Assembly (NCBI GenBank): GCA_017624855.1
Contig: JAGAMF010000007.1
Span: forward strand, 141,658-205,657
From: Lachnospiraceae bacterium
GTDB lineage: Bacteria > Bacillota > Clostridia > Lachnospirales > Lachnospiraceae
Length of the DNA: 64,000 nucleotides
Direction: 5' to 3'
The position numbers and the translations under genes were made by a program. Below are positions 9,110 to 18,969 of the stretch, in pieces; position 1 is the first letter of the stretch, and each line of letters opens with the position of its first letter. The notes beneath the pieces were generated by a model that saw only the letters and a list, made by a program, of their open reading frames with translations, had not been told where the DNA came from and searched no databases.

Positions 9110-10282
9110 ATGAAAAAGCTGTTGATTTATCGATGGGGAGCCATAAGCGAACCGTTATTGTGTGACATGCTGAACAGAGAGGGCTATTCTTATGTGGAAT
9201 TAGCCATGAAGATAAAAAATTATCATGCGGATGCGGAATTTGCCATGGCGTTTATGCAAAAACTCCATGGAAGCAAGGCGGATATGGTGTTCAGTTACAA
9301 TTATTTCCCGTTAATATCCATGATTTGTCAGATTAATCAGATACCGTATATTTCATGGATTTATGACTGTCCCTTGAAAACCTTGTACTCTCAAACCGTG
9401 ACAAATCCCTGCAATTACATATTCTGCTTTGATAAAGTGCAATGTGAGCAGATTCGTAAATTGGGCGCGGTGCATTGCTATCATTATCCTTTGGCGGGAG
9501 ATTTAAATTGGGCGGAAAAAGCTTTTGGGCAATGTAAGGATGAAGTGGCTTACAAGAGCGATATTTGCTTTTTGGGTAATTTATATAACGAAGATAAAAA
9601 CCGTTATCGCAAGGCGGTGTTCACACCGGAAGTCAAGGCGGAGCTGGAGAGCTTGATTGATGAGCAGATGCATACATACGGAACTTTTATAGTCGATCGG
9701 CGTATGTCTGAGAAGGCCGCAGAAGAAGTGGTGGAGAAATGTCAGTTATATTTAAGCCCCGAATATACGGTGACGCCTACGCAGTTGGCGGTAGAGGCCG
9801 TAGGCATGGAAGTATCTGCAAGAGAAAGAGAACTGGTGCTTCGCACCATAGGCCGGAAGCATAAAATGCGATTACATACAACTTCCAAGCTGCCAGCCGA
9901 TTTGAACAAGGAGAATTATGAAATAAAAGGCTATGCCGACTATATCGATGAAGTTCCTTTGGTTTTTAAGCACAGTAAAATCAATTTGAATATTTCGTCC
10001 AAAACCATTACATCGGGGATTCCACAGCGAGTCTTTGATATTTTGATCTGCGGCGGTTTCTGCCTGACCAATTATCAGCCGGAAATTGCAGAGTATTTTA
10101 AAGAAGATCAAGAGCTGGTAATGTACCGCAGCATGGAAGAACTGATGGATAAAACAGACTATTATCTTTCCCATGAAGAGGAACGCCGGGCAATTGCCCT
10201 GAACGGACAGAATGCATTAAAAGAGCGTTTTCTTTTAAAAGACTGCTTTGCCAAAATGCTACAGGTGGTGGAAGAGTCCTAA
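9110..10282 (+). CDS. CgeB-like glycosyltransferase (DUF3880 plus GT1-type C-terminal domain)
   Basis: A 390-residue two-domain glycosyltransferase. The N-terminal part (about 1-190) resembles DUF3880, with YISWIYDCPLKTLYS near residue 85 where the acceptor and donor clefts meet. The C-terminal part (about 230-385) resembles the Glyco_trans_1_2 domain, with LNISSKTITSGIPQRVFDIL followed by a GG-containing nucleotide-sugar loop. Relatives include the spore-coat maturation protein CgeB, but related enzymes also glycosylate other surface structures. It stands alone between a membrane protein and pckA. The acceptor cannot be read from sequence. Confidence 0.75.
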   Translation: MKKLLIYRWGAISEPLLCDMLNREGYSYVELAMKIKNYHADAEFAMAFMQKLHGSKADMVFSYNYFPLISMICQINQIPYISWIYDCPLKTLYSQTVTNPCNYIFCFDKVQCEQIRKLGAVHCYHYPLAGDLNWAEKAFGQCKDEVAYKSDICFLGNLYNEDKNRYRKAVFTPEVKAELESLIDEQMHTYGTFIVDRRMSEKAAEEVVEKCQLYLSPEYTVTPTQLAVEAVGMEVSARERELVLRTIGRKHKMRLHTTSKLPADLNKENYEIKGYADYIDEVPLVFKHSKINLNISSKTITSGIPQRVFDILICGGFCLTNYQPEIAEYFKEDQELVMYRSMEELMDKTDYYLSHEEERRAIALNGQNALKERFLLKDCFAKMLQVVEES

Positions 10283-10321
10283 ATATCTTTAAAAAGTCAT
10301 AAAATCTTTTCAATTATATTA

Positions 10322-10351
10322 TTGACGAGAGCCTTAATTATCTAGTATAAT
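10322..10351 (+). promoter_or_regulatory. strong promoter for pckA
   Basis: TTGACG and TATAAT are separated by 18 bases. The transcript would have a leader of about 78 bases, in which GGATTACTA and TAGTAACC (about 10359-10397) are partial inverted repeats. Confidence 0.75.
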
Positions 10352-10435
10352 TACCACGGATTACTACAATCTGGTCAAGCAGGTCGTTAGTAACCCATAA
10401 ATAAAAAAATAATAAAGGAAAGAGGTTTTAATCAG

Positions 10436-12040
10436 ATGGCAAACATTAATTTGGAAAAGTACGGCATCACCGGAACAACTGAAATCGTGCACAATCCTTC
10501 TTTCGAAGTATTATTCGAAGAAGAAACCAGAGCTGATTTAACAGGCTATGAAGTAGGTCAGGAAAGTGAACTTGGCGCTGTTAACGTTATGACTGGTATT
10601 TATACAGGTCGTTCTCCTAAAGATAAGTACATCGTTATGGATGAAAATTCTAAGGACACTGTATGGTGGACATCAGACGAGTACAAGAACGACAACCATC
10701 CTATTTCAGAGGATGTATGGGCAGAACTTAAGGCTCTTGCTCAGAAGGAACTTTGCAACAAGAAGCTTTTCGTAGTAGACGCATTCTGTGGTGCTAACGC
10801 AGACACAAGAATGGCAGTTCGTTTTATCGTAGAAGTAGCTTGGCAGGCACACTTTGTAAAGAACATGTTCATCCAGCCCACAGCTGAAGAACTTGAAAAC
10901 TTCGAGCCTGATTTCGTTGTATACAACGCTTCTAAGGCTAAAGTTGAAAACTTCAAGGAATTAGGCCTTAACTCTGAAACAGCTGTTGCATTCAACATCA
11001 CAAGCAGAGAACAGGTTATCCTTAATACATGGTACGGCGGTGAAATGAAGAAAGGTATGTTCTCTATGATGAACTACTACCTCCCTCTTAAGGGTATTGC
11101 TTCAATGCACTGCTCTGCAAACACAGATATGAACGGCGAAAACACAGCTATCTTCTTCGGTCTTTCAGGAACAGGTAAGACAACATTGTCTACAGATCCT
11201 AAGAGACTCCTCATCGGTGATGATGAGCACGGTTGGGATGACAACGGTGTATTCAACTTCGAAGGTGGTTGCTACGCTAAGGTTATCAACCTTGATAAAG
11301 ATTCTGAGCCCGACATCTACAACGCAATCAAGAGAAATGCTCTTCTTGAAAATGTTACATTGGATGAAAACGGCAAGATCGATTTCAACGACGGTAGCGT
11401 AACAGAAAACACTCGTGTATCTTACCCTATCGATCACATTAACAACATTGTACGTCCTATTTCAGCAGCTCCTGCAGCTAAGAATGTAATCTTCTTATCA
11501 GCAGACGCATTCGGCGTACTTCCTCCCGTATCTATTTTGACACCGGAGCAGACAAAGTACTACTTCTTATCAGGCTTTACAGCAAAGCTTGCAGGTACAG
11601 AGCGTGGTATCACAGAACCCACTCCTACTTTCTCAGCTTGCTTCGGCCAGGCATTCTTAGAGTTACATCCTACAAAGTACGGTGAAGAACTCGTTAAGAA
11701 GATGGAAGCTAACGGATCTAAGGCATACTTGGTTAACACAGGATGGAATGGTACAGGAAAGCGTATCTCTATTAAGGATACTCGTGGTATCATCGATGCA
11801 ATCCTTGACGGTTCTATCGAAAAGGCTGCAACAAAGAGTATTCCTATCTTCAACTTCGAAGTTCCTACAGAGCTTCCCGGTGTAGATACAAACATTCTTG
11901 ATCCTCGTAATACATACGCAGATGCTTCTCAGTGGGAAGAGAAAGCAAAAGACCTTGCTTCTCGTTTCAACAAGAACTTTGCTAAGTATGAAGGAAATGA
12001 AGCTGGTAAGGCATTAGTAAGTGCCGGCCCTCAGTTATAA
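10436..12040 (+). CDS. pckA: phosphoenolpyruvate carboxykinase (ATP)
   Basis: A 534-residue ATP-type PEP carboxykinase (EC 4.1.1.49), interconverting oxaloacetate plus ATP and phosphoenolpyruvate plus CO2. In gut anaerobes it often runs in the CO2-fixing direction. [12 protein letters not shown] (about 56-67) is the oxaloacetate site, [11 protein letters not shown] (242-252) the kinase-1a loop, and [12 protein letters not shown] (258-269) the metal and kinase-2 region. Full length for the family. A near-consensus promoter lies upstream, a strong terminator downstream, and codon use is biased (for example many CTT and ACA codons unlike neighbours), all fitting high expression from a single-gene unit. 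Confidence 0.97.
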   Translation: MANINLEKYGITGTTEIVHNPSFEVLFEEETRADLTGYEVGQESELGAVNVMTGIYTGRSPKDKYIVMDENSKDTVWWTSDEYKNDNHPISEDVWAELKALAQKELCNKKLFVVDAFCGANADTRMAVRFIVEVAWQAHFVKNMFIQPTAEELENFEPDFVVYNASKAKVENFKELGLNSETAVAFNITSREQVILNTWYGGEMKKGMFSMMNYYLPLKGIASMHCSANTDMNGENTAIFFGLSGTGKTTLSTDPKRLLIGDDEHGWDDNGVFNFEGGCYAKVINLDKDSEPDIYNAIKRNALLENVTLDENGKIDFNDGSVTENTRVSYPIDHINNIVRPISAAPAAKNVIFLSADAFGVLPPVSILTPEQTKYYFLSGFTAKLAGTERGITEPTPTFSACFGQAFLELHPTKYGEELVKKMEANGSKAYLVNTGWNGTGKRISIKDTRGIIDAILDGSIEKAATKSIPIFNFEVPTELPGVDTNILDPRNTYADASQWEEKAKDLASRFNKNFAKYEGNEAGKALVSAGPQL

Positions 12041-12061
12041 TTCATAGTTAACTGAATGATA

Positions 12062-12096
12062 AACCTCTCTCGGAGTAATCCGAGGGAGGTTTTTTT
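12062..12096 (+). terminator. Rho-independent terminator of pckA
   Basis: A 13-base-pair stem (left arm 12062-12074, right arm 12079-12091, one G-U pair) with a GTAA loop, followed by a run of Ts. Confidence 0.92.
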
Positions 12097-12242
12097 AACT
12101 TTATAGGAATTTCTTATGAAGTAAAAAATTGCATGTATGAAATCCATTTATGGAATAAATAATAGAATTATCCATTGTAGTTCATAAAAGTATCGTGATA
12201 TAATAGACAATAGTATAAAACAGTTTGTATCGGAGGGATTTT

Positions 12243-13649
12243 ATGCTGAAAAAATACTTTGAATTTGACAAATACAATACGAACATGAGGACAGAGATTC
12301 TTGCCGGTTTAACTACTTTTATAACCTTGGCATATATCTTGATTCTCAATCCGCAGATTCTGTCAGATCCGTATGTGATTATGGGGGACGGCGATATGGC
12401 ATCTAAGGTATACAACGGTGTGTTTATCGGTACCTGTATTGGTGCGTTTATCGGCACTTTCCTGTGCGCAGTTTATGCGAAAGTTCCGTTTGCGCAGGCA
12501 CCCGGCATGGGGTTGAACGCTTTCTTTGCGTATACGGTGGTTCTCGGATTGGGATATAGTTATCAGGAAGCCTTGGTTATTGTATTTATATCCGGTCTCT
12601 TGTTTATTTTTATCACAGCGGTTGGTTTGCGCGAAGCAATTATTCGAGCAATTCCCCAATGTATAAAAGGAGCTATTACTCCCGGTATCGGACTTTTTAT
12701 TACCATTATCGGTCTGAAAAATGCCGGTTTGGTGGTAGGAAACGATTCTACCCTTGTGGCGATGCTTAATTTTGCCGCATGGCGGGAAGAGGGTGTTACC
12801 CCGGAGCAGATCAATGCCATTATGGGTGGTATTGTTGCACTGATTGGCTTGGTGGTGATAGCTGTACTTGCATATAAAAAAGTTACGGCGTCTATTTTAA
12901 TCGGTATTGTGGTGGCAACGATTGTAGGTATTCCTTTGGGGGTAACGCGGTTGTCTGACTTTACTTTTAATTTGGGCGGACAGTTTAGGGATTTTGCAGA
13001 AGTGTCCTTATTCCGATTGGATTTTGCGGGATTGTTTGGCGATGGTAATTTGGTGGAAACCATTTTTACCGTGGTTATGTTGGTAATCAGTTTCTCGCTT
13101 GTAAATATGTTTGACTCTATCGGAACTTTGTATGGTGCGGCTAAACAGGCCGGTATGGTAAATGAAAAAGGCGAAGTGCATCGTATGAAAGAAGCATTGC
13201 TGTGCGATGCGGTATCCACGGCAGCAGGTGCGTTGGTGGGTACATCTACCGTAACCACCATGGTAGAGTCCAGCGCGGGTGTAGGAGCCGGCGGAAGAAC
13301 AGGTATGACAAGCCTTACCACATCACTTATGTTTATTGCGGCAATTTTGTTGGCTCCTTTTGTGGCAATTGTGCCCTCGGTAGCAACTGCGCCTGCATTG
13401 ATTTTTGTGGGTATCAGTATGCTTTCCAACTTAAAAGATGTGGATTTTGAGGATATGAGCAACGCGCTTCCTGCGTTCTGTACCGTGATTTTTATGCCTT
13501 TTACCTATTCCATCGCCAACGGTATCGCAATGGGATTAATTACTTTCTGCCTTGTAAAAGCATTATTGGGTAAGTTTAAAGAGATTAAACCCCTGACATT
13601 GATTGTAGCGATTGTGTTTATTTTAAGATACGCTTTTATGGCGATGTAA
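12243..13649 (+). CDS. NCS2 family purine permease (AzgA/PbuG type)
   Basis: A 468-residue integral membrane protein with about 12 membrane segments. It belongs to the AzgA-like branch of the NCS2 family, which imports hypoxanthine, guanine or adenine with protons. RTEILAGLTTFITLAYILI at the N-terminus, PGMGLNAFFAY near residue 86, MFDSIGTLYGAAKQAG near 290 and SSAGVGAGGRTGMTSL near 345 are family landmarks. ATG 12243 follows CGGAGGGA. TTGTAG and TATAAT (12175-12204, 18-base spacing) make a candidate promoter. I see no purine riboswitch in the leader. The exporter gene follows after 18 bases. Confidence 0.9.
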   Translation: MLKKYFEFDKYNTNMRTEILAGLTTFITLAYILILNPQILSDPYVIMGDGDMASKVYNGVFIGTCIGAFIGTFLCAVYAKVPFAQAPGMGLNAFFAYTVVLGLGYSYQEALVIVFISGLLFIFITAVGLREAIIRAIPQCIKGAITPGIGLFITIIGLKNAGLVVGNDSTLVAMLNFAAWREEGVTPEQINAIMGGIVALIGLVVIAVLAYKKVTASILIGIVVATIVGIPLGVTRLSDFTFNLGGQFRDFAEVSLFRLDFAGLFGDGNLVETIFTVVMLVISFSLVNMFDSIGTLYGAAKQAGMVNEKGEVHRMKEALLCDAVSTAAGALVGTSTVTTMVESSAGVGAGGRTGMTSLTTSLMFIAAILLAPFVAIVPSVATAPALIFVGISMLSNLKDVDFEDMSNALPAFCTVIFMPFTYSIANGIAMGLITFCLVKALLGKFKEIKPLTLIVAIVFILRYAFMAM

Positions 13650-13667
13650 AAGGGAAGGACAAAAGAC

Positions 13668-15488
13668 ATGGCAAATCCCGGAAGAGGAATGAGAAGTTTT
13701 CTTACTGAAGAAGAAAAGGCAAATGCCCCCAAAGTGACATTGCCTTTGTTAAAAAGAATTTTTTCCTATTTGTTGCCCTACTGGAAGCAGATGGCAATTG
13801 TGTTAGTGTGTATTTTGATTTCATCCGCACTGACATTGCTTCCTTCTGTGTTAACCGGACGGATTATTGATGAAGGCTTGATTGGCCGTGATTTAAAAAA
13901 GCTTATCACCCTGATTCTGATTTCGCTTGGGGTTACTTTGGGTGGTAATCTGATTCGTGTGGCGGAAAGCTACCTGAACAATTGGATTGCACAGCACATT
14001 ACTTATGATATGCGAAATAAAATGTACAGACATTTACAACGCATGTCTCAGAACTTTTTTACATCAAATAACCAAGGCGACATCATCACCCGAATGACCG
14101 GAGATATTTCAGGGGTGGAGCGAGTTATCACCAGTACCTTCAGCTCCATTTTATCCAACGGAATCACACTGGGAGTGGCTGTGGTTTTGATGTATCGGGA
14201 GAACTGGATTCTTGCTACCATAGGTGTGTTGATTATTCCTTTGTTTGCCATTCCTACCCGTTTGGCAGGTAAAACCAGATGGACACTGACCCGTGAGGCT
14301 CAGGAATGCAATGATGAAATTAACGGAATTTTAAATGAAACCTTGTCAGTAAGCGGTCAGCTTCTGGTGAAGTTGTTCGGCAAGGAAGAATATGAATATA
14401 ATCGCTATGAAAGTGCCAATCATCGTATGATTCGCCTAAATATCCGCGAGGGTATGGCAGGCCGATGGTTTATGGTGGTGATTAACACATTTTCAAGCGT
14501 GGGCCCCATGCTTTTGTACCTTGTGGGCGGTATTTTGATTATGAAGTACGATTCCACCCTGACAGTAGGTGATATTTCGGTTATGGTGGCTTTGCTGGGT
14601 AAAATGTACGGCCCCGTAAATTCCCTTCTGAATATTCAGGTAGAGTGGATTCGTTCCATGGCGTTGTTTACCCGTATCTTTGAATACTTTGACATGCCTG
14701 TGGAGATTCAGAATGACGAAAATGCCATCACTCCGAAACTGGCGGAAGGAAATGTGGAATTTAAACATGTAGGCTTCGGTTATGAGCCTGAGCGTAAAAT
14801 TCTTAAAGATATTAATTTTACTCTGGAAAAGGGTAAAAGTATTGCCATCGTGGGACCTTCCGGTTCCGGTAAAAGTACCATTATTAACCTGATTCCCCGT
14901 CTGTACGATGTGCAGGAAGGCGAGGTTACTTTTGATGGCGTGGATGTGCGTAAACTGGACTTACACTTCCTGCGTGAGAATGTAGGTATTGTCAGTCAGG
15001 AGACTTATTTGTTTAACGGTACTATTCGTGATAACCTTCTCTATGCCAAACCGGATGCTACGGAAGAAGAATTGATTGAAGCCTGTAAAAAGGCGAACAT
15101 CTATGATTTTATATCCAAGCAGGAAAAAGGCTTGGATACCAAGGTGGGTAATCGCGGTTTGAAATTATCCGGCGGAGAGAAGCAGCGAATATCCATTGCC
15201 AGAGTATTGTTAAAAGATCCGGTGCTGTTTATTTTTGATGAGGCAACCGCTTCGCTGGATTCTATTTCGGAAAGCAAAATCCAGGAAGCTATCGACCCCA
15301 TCATTAAATCCAAGACAAGTATTCTTATTGCTCATCGTTTGTCCACGATTCTGGCGGCAGATGAGATCCTTGTGGTAAAAGACGGTGTCATTGCCGAGCG
15401 AGGCGTGCACCAGGAACTGGTGGACGATGGCGGCATCTATACCGAGTTATATGAGACTCAGTTTGGCAAGGCTTTTGATACGGATTAA
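13668..15488 (+). CDS. ABC exporter, fused permease and ATPase
   Basis: A 606-residue half-transporter of the MsbA/LmrA type. Six membrane segments occupy about residues 40-320, followed by an ATPase domain. Walker A is GPSGSGKST (about 394-402), the Q-loop SQET near 444, the signature LSGGEKQR (about 500-507), Walker B VLFIFDEA (about 520-527) and the H-loop AHRL near 554. It would work as a dimer. The substrate is not readable; drug or lipid export is typical. It lies 18 bases after the purine permease, but a shared role is not implied. Confidence 0.92.
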   Translation: MANPGRGMRSFLTEEEKANAPKVTLPLLKRIFSYLLPYWKQMAIVLVCILISSALTLLPSVLTGRIIDEGLIGRDLKKLITLILISLGVTLGGNLIRVAESYLNNWIAQHITYDMRNKMYRHLQRMSQNFFTSNNQGDIITRMTGDISGVERVITSTFSSILSNGITLGVAVVLMYRENWILATIGVLIIPLFAIPTRLAGKTRWTLTREAQECNDEINGILNETLSVSGQLLVKLFGKEEYEYNRYESANHRMIRLNIREGMAGRWFMVVINTFSSVGPMLLYLVGGILIMKYDSTLTVGDISVMVALLGKMYGPVNSLLNIQVEWIRSMALFTRIFEYFDMPVEIQNDENAITPKLAEGNVEFKHVGFGYEPERKILKDINFTLEKGKSIAIVGPSGSGKSTIINLIPRLYDVQEGEVTFDGVDVRKLDLHFLRENVGIVSQETYLFNGTIRDNLLYAKPDATEEELIEACKKANIYDFISKQEKGLDTKVGNRGLKLSGGEKQRISIARVLLKDPVLFIFDEATASLDSISESKIQEAIDPIIKSKTSILIAHRLSTILAADEILVVKDGVIAERGVHQELVDDGGIYTELYETQFGKAFDTD

Positions 15489-15577
15489 AGAACTGGTATG
15501 TATTTGAGTTGCATTATTACATAAATGGGTAATAGCAGAATAATATGTGGAGGTATGCATAAAGAAAGGGGTATAAA

Positions 15578-16603
15578 ATGAAAGCATTATTTATTGGTGG
15601 AACAGGTATTATCAGTACGGCGATTGTAAAGCGCCTTGTAAATGAACTTCATTGGGAAGTGTGGATGATTAACAGAGGAAATCGTAATCATGTAATTCCG
15701 GAAGGCGTGCATCAGATTATTGCGGATATGAACGATGAAGCGGATGTGGCAGAGAAAATTAAGGATTTGTCCTTTGATACGGTATGCGAATTCATCGGTT
15801 TTCATGTGGAACAGGTAGAGAGAGACCATCGTCTGTTTGCAGGGAAAACAAGACAGTATATCTACATTAGTTCTGCATCTGCATATCATAAGCCGGCGGC
15901 GTCTTATGTGATTACGGAAGGAACAACCCTTGCTAATCCGTATTGGCAGTATTCCAGAGATAAAATTGCCTGTGAAGAGTTTCTTATGAAGAAGTATCGT
16001 GAGGAAGGTTTTCCGGTAACCATTGTTCGCCCCAGCCATACTTATGACGAGCGCAATATTCCTTTGGGCGTGCATGGTAAAAACGGTTTCTGGCAGGTTA
16101 TAAAAAGAATGCAGGAAGGTAAGCCTGTGATTATTCAGGGAGACGGCAGTTCTCTTTGGACGGCTACTTTTAACAAAGATTTTGCCATTGGTTTTACTGG
16201 TCTTATGGGTAACAGACATGCCATCGGTGAAGCCTTCCATATTACGGGAGACGAGACCTTAAGCTGGAATCAGATTTATGCCACCATTGCGGATGCCCTT
16301 GGAGTAGAATTGAAGCCCTATTATGTATCTTCGGAATTCCTTGCGGCAACCGGAGACAAATACGGTTATGATTTTACCGGAAGTCTCATTGGCGATAAGT
16401 CGGTTTCGGTAGTCTTTGATAACAGCAAATTAAAAAGAGCCGTGCCGGACATGAAAACTACGGTTCGCTTCGATCAAGGCGTTCGTATTGCGTTGGATTA
16501 CATCATGGCGCATCCGGACGAATGTCAGAAAGAAGATCCGGAGTTTGACGCATGGTGTGACAAGGTAATTGAAGTGTTGGAAAAAGCAAAAGGTGAAATT
16601 TAG
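15578..16603 (+). CDS. NAD-dependent epimerase/dehydratase-like protein (extended SDR)
   Basis: A 341-residue extended short-chain dehydrogenase. The N-terminal LFIGGTGIISTAIVKRL carries a TGxxxxS-style loop where epimerases have TGxxGxxG, as in the atypical SDR group that includes RNA-binding plant relatives and bacterial sugar epimerases. ISSASAYHKP (about 108-117) supplies the serine, and YSRDKIACEEF (about 127-137) carries the YxxxK-type pair. Substrate unknown, probably a nucleotide sugar. The DUF4298 gene starts three bases after the stop. Confidence 0.8.
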   Translation: MKALFIGGTGIISTAIVKRLVNELHWEVWMINRGNRNHVIPEGVHQIIADMNDEADVAEKIKDLSFDTVCEFIGFHVEQVERDHRLFAGKTRQYIYISSASAYHKPAASYVITEGTTLANPYWQYSRDKIACEEFLMKKYREEGFPVTIVRPSHTYDERNIPLGVHGKNGFWQVIKRMQEGKPVIIQGDGSSLWTATFNKDFAIGFTGLMGNRHAIGEAFHITGDETLSWNQIYATIADALGVELKPYYVSSEFLAATGDKYGYDFTGSLIGDKSVSVVFDNSKLKRAVPDMKTTVRFDQGVRIALDYIMAHPDECQKEDPEFDAWCDKVIEVLEKAKGEI

Positions 16604-16606
16604 GCA

Positions 16607-16900
16607 ATGGAGCAGATAGAGAGAATCCAATACTATGAAGAAATATTAAACGAAATAGATACCGCAATTAAAGAAATTGAACGGGCAATTGAGAAATTTC
16701 ATCATCTTCCCAAACAGGTGGAAGAACTGGAAAGTTATTATAGCAGTTCGGCTTGGATGAAAGATTACGAAGCGGATGAGCAGGGAAAATTACCGGAGAA
16801 GTTAAAGCGGGGTGTGTTATCTGAGGATGCGATATATAATGTGTTGGAGAAATATCGTTGGTTATCTGAAATGATAAATTGCGATTCGGATAAAGAATAG
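16607..16900 (+). CDS. DUF4298 family protein
   Basis: A 97-residue, strongly helical acidic protein starting MEQIERIQYYEEILNE, with YYSSSAWMKDYEADEQG in the middle and an LSEDAIYNVLEKYR tail. This pattern matches DUF4298 as I recall it; the function is unknown. It is translationally close to the epimerase gene (three-base gap). Confidence 0.8.
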   Translation: MEQIERIQYYEEILNEIDTAIKEIERAIEKFHHLPKQVEELESYYSSSAWMKDYEADEQGKLPEKLKRGVLSEDAIYNVLEKYRWLSEMINCDSDKE

Positions 16901-17008
16901 CTTCCTGCAATGGAATGAACTATGGATACATTATAATAGTCGGCCAAAATAATTGCGTAAGTATAAACTTAACGCCATAATTTATTAAACTAAAACATCG
17001 TATTATGT

Positions 17009-17050
17009 AATAACCTTCCGGTCAAAATGGACCGGAAGGTTATTTGTGTA
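17009..17050 (+). terminator. Rho-independent terminator
   Basis: A perfect 15-base-pair stem (17009-17023 with 17030-17044), loop AAAATG, followed by a short T-rich stretch. It closes the epimerase-DUF4298 unit. The remaining 60 bases before the next start show nothing definite. Confidence 0.85.
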
Positions 17051-17107
17051 TATAAAGCAATTTATCAAAATAAAAATAGAATAAAGTATTTTTATAAAAG
17101 AGGCAGC

Positions 17108-18244
17108 ATGAAGGTTATTTCAAATATTAATACTTATTTAATGCATGCTAAGCAGGCGTTGACAGTGTGTAACTATAACGAAGTGGATGCGTTAATTTTT
17201 GCGCAATTATCCTATTTTCCTTTTGAAAATTATACGAAAACAGAAAAGATTGCCGTTCCGGATTTGGCTGCAAAAATTATGCAGCTGCCAGAGTTTACAA
17301 GTGCATATTCTGAAGATAAGCAAACTTTTATAAAAGAGCTGGTTCGTTGCAAGCGATATAGTCGGAATATGATTTGCAGAATGCAGTCCCTTAGTACGCC
17401 GGATACCCGTTGGGCAGCCTTTACCATAGAGATAGGCGGGCCCGATACGGTAGTTATTGCGATGCGGGGAACCGATAAAACCACCGTGGGTTGGGCGGAA
17501 GATTTTCGGCTGGGATATCAGGTGATGGGGACAGGGGCGCAACTGGCGTCCTTCCGCTATTTGAAGGAAACCGTGGCACATAAAATTTATCTCACCGGGC
17601 ATTCCAAGGGAGGAAATAACATCACCTCGGCTTTTGCCATGTCCAATCCCATGATTCGTGATAAAGTGGTGCGAATTGATAATTTTGACGGCCCGGGAGC
17701 AAACCCGGAGTATATCCTGAATTATAAAGACGGCTATGACGAACTTGCGCATAAGTTGCATAACTTTTATCCGGGGGGCAGTATGATCGGCATGTTGCTA
17801 AGTGATTATCCCGGGGAGACCGTTTTTATAAAAGCGCAGGTAAGAGATGGGTATCAAAAGTTGGGAATAGGCGGACAACATGACCCTTTTGCATTTCTGG
17901 TTAGGGGCAATGCGTTTGTTCGGGATGAACAGACGGATGTTTCTAAAATACTAAATCGTATAGTTGATGATTTGGTTAAAAATACATCGAATGCCCAGAG
18001 ATTTTACATGGTTCAATTTTTAGAGCGAATAGGGATACCTGAGTTGATTGCCGGGGAAAGCGGAAGGATTGCGCATTTTATTGTAAATTTTATTTCCGGT
18101 TGTGTAAAAACCACGAAAAAAGAGCGCCACGCAATATATCACGGAATAAAAACAATTCTGGAAAGTTTGGCTTTACAGGCAAAGGAATGGATTGCGCTAC
18201 GGCAAACCAAAGGATATAATATAGAGAGTGGCGTAAGCCGATAA
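17108..18244 (+). CDS. DUF2974 alpha/beta-hydrolase (lipase-like)
   Basis: A 378-residue protein. YLTGHSKGGNN near residue 165 is the nucleophile elbow (G-x-S-x-G, Ser central), and VVIAMRGTDKT near 120 is the oxyanion-hole strand of lipase-3-like enzymes. Family DUF2974 (Mbeg1-like) is uncharacterised. No signal peptide, so probably cytoplasmic. The ATG at 17108 follows AAGAGG; the open frame extends further upstream, into the terminator. The next gene starts 43 bases on, in a probable three-gene operon. Confidence 0.82.
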   Translation: MKVISNINTYLMHAKQALTVCNYNEVDALIFAQLSYFPFENYTKTEKIAVPDLAAKIMQLPEFTSAYSEDKQTFIKELVRCKRYSRNMICRMQSLSTPDTRWAAFTIEIGGPDTVVIAMRGTDKTTVGWAEDFRLGYQVMGTGAQLASFRYLKETVAHKIYLTGHSKGGNNITSAFAMSNPMIRDKVVRIDNFDGPGANPEYILNYKDGYDELAHKLHNFYPGGSMIGMLLSDYPGETVFIKAQVRDGYQKLGIGGQHDPFAFLVRGNAFVRDEQTDVSKILNRIVDDLVKNTSNAQRFYMVQFLERIGIPELIAGESGRIAHFIVNFISGCVKTTKKERHAIYHGIKTILESLALQAKEWIALRQTKGYNIESGVSR

Positions 18245-18287
18245 TCTATGAAAGATAAAAATTTAGCAGATAAATAAGGAGTACAAT

Positions 18288-18926
18288 ATGAAAAACGGAT
18301 CCAATCAGCAAAAGGGCGGTAAAAAGACAGTAGGCAGCGTAATTATTACAGCCATAGCAACCATTATTGTGATTGTGGCATCGCTTTTCGGTTTTGGCGG
18401 TGAAGAGAATGAACAGCCCAATTCCGTGCCCGCAGACAGTCAGGTAGTCAGTGAATCGCAGGAAGAAAGCAATGAAGATTTATCGGTGGAAGAATCGGTC
18501 ATTGAGGAAGAAAGTACCGATGTTACGGAGTCTGTAAGTGAGGAAGAAAGTGAAAGCATAGAAGAAAATGTCAATGAAGAAGAAAGCGATAGCGCAGATG
18601 AAGTCGTGAGCGAGGAAGAAAGTATTTTGGAAACCGTAAGCGAAGAAGTTACCGTGGCAGAGATTACATTCCGTAATCAGAGACTTCTTGACCAGCATTA
18701 TGATAAGCATGGTATAGAGATGGGATTTGACTCTGCGGAGGAATATGAACTGGCTGCGTATAAAGTGATTATTCATCCGGATACTTTGCACAAAATCGAA
18801 GCCGAAGACGGAGATGATGTGTATTATTTGGAAGCTACCAATGAATTTGTGGTAGTATCTCAGGATGGTTATATCAGAACATATTTTAATCCCAGCGCAG
18901 GAATTGATTATTATAACAGACAGTAG
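18288..18926 (+). CDS. membrane-anchored protein with acidic linker and possible BECR-type nuclease-fold C-terminus
   Basis: A 212-residue protein: a short basic N-terminus, one membrane segment (about 17-38), an acidic Ser/Glu linker (about 45-125) and an 85-residue C-terminal domain. That domain starts FRNQRLLDQHYDKHGIEMG, contains SAEEYELAAYKVI, and ends VVSQDGYIRTYFNP. I recall the same pattern (H..KHG, then dG.i.TyF) in C-terminal domains of phage head-morphogenesis proteins and polymorphic toxins of the barnase-EndoU-colicin-RelE group. If that is right the domain may bind or cut RNA outside the cytoplasm. It lies 43 bases from its neighbours on either side. Confidence 0.65.
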   Translation: MKNGSNQQKGGKKTVGSVIITAIATIIVIVASLFGFGGEENEQPNSVPADSQVVSESQEESNEDLSVEESVIEEESTDVTESVSEEESESIEENVNEEESDSADEVVSEEESILETVSEEVTVAEITFRNQRLLDQHYDKHGIEMGFDSAEEYELAAYKVIIHPDTLHKIEAEDGDDVYYLEATNEFVVVSQDGYIRTYFNPSAGIDYYNRQ

Positions 18927-18969
18927 TATTGAAATAAAATAATACTTGTATAAACAAAGGAAAGAAATC

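Noticed and set aside
12100-12242. Purine riboswitch before the purine permease
   Set aside because: Looked for the conserved loop and junction bases; none are present.
12563-13462. 299-residue minus-strand frame
   Set aside because: Antisense to the purine permease; composition bias of a membrane protein gene explains the open frame.
15587-16240. 217-residue minus-strand frame
   Set aside because: Lies fully antisense to the epimerase gene and has no recognisable domain.
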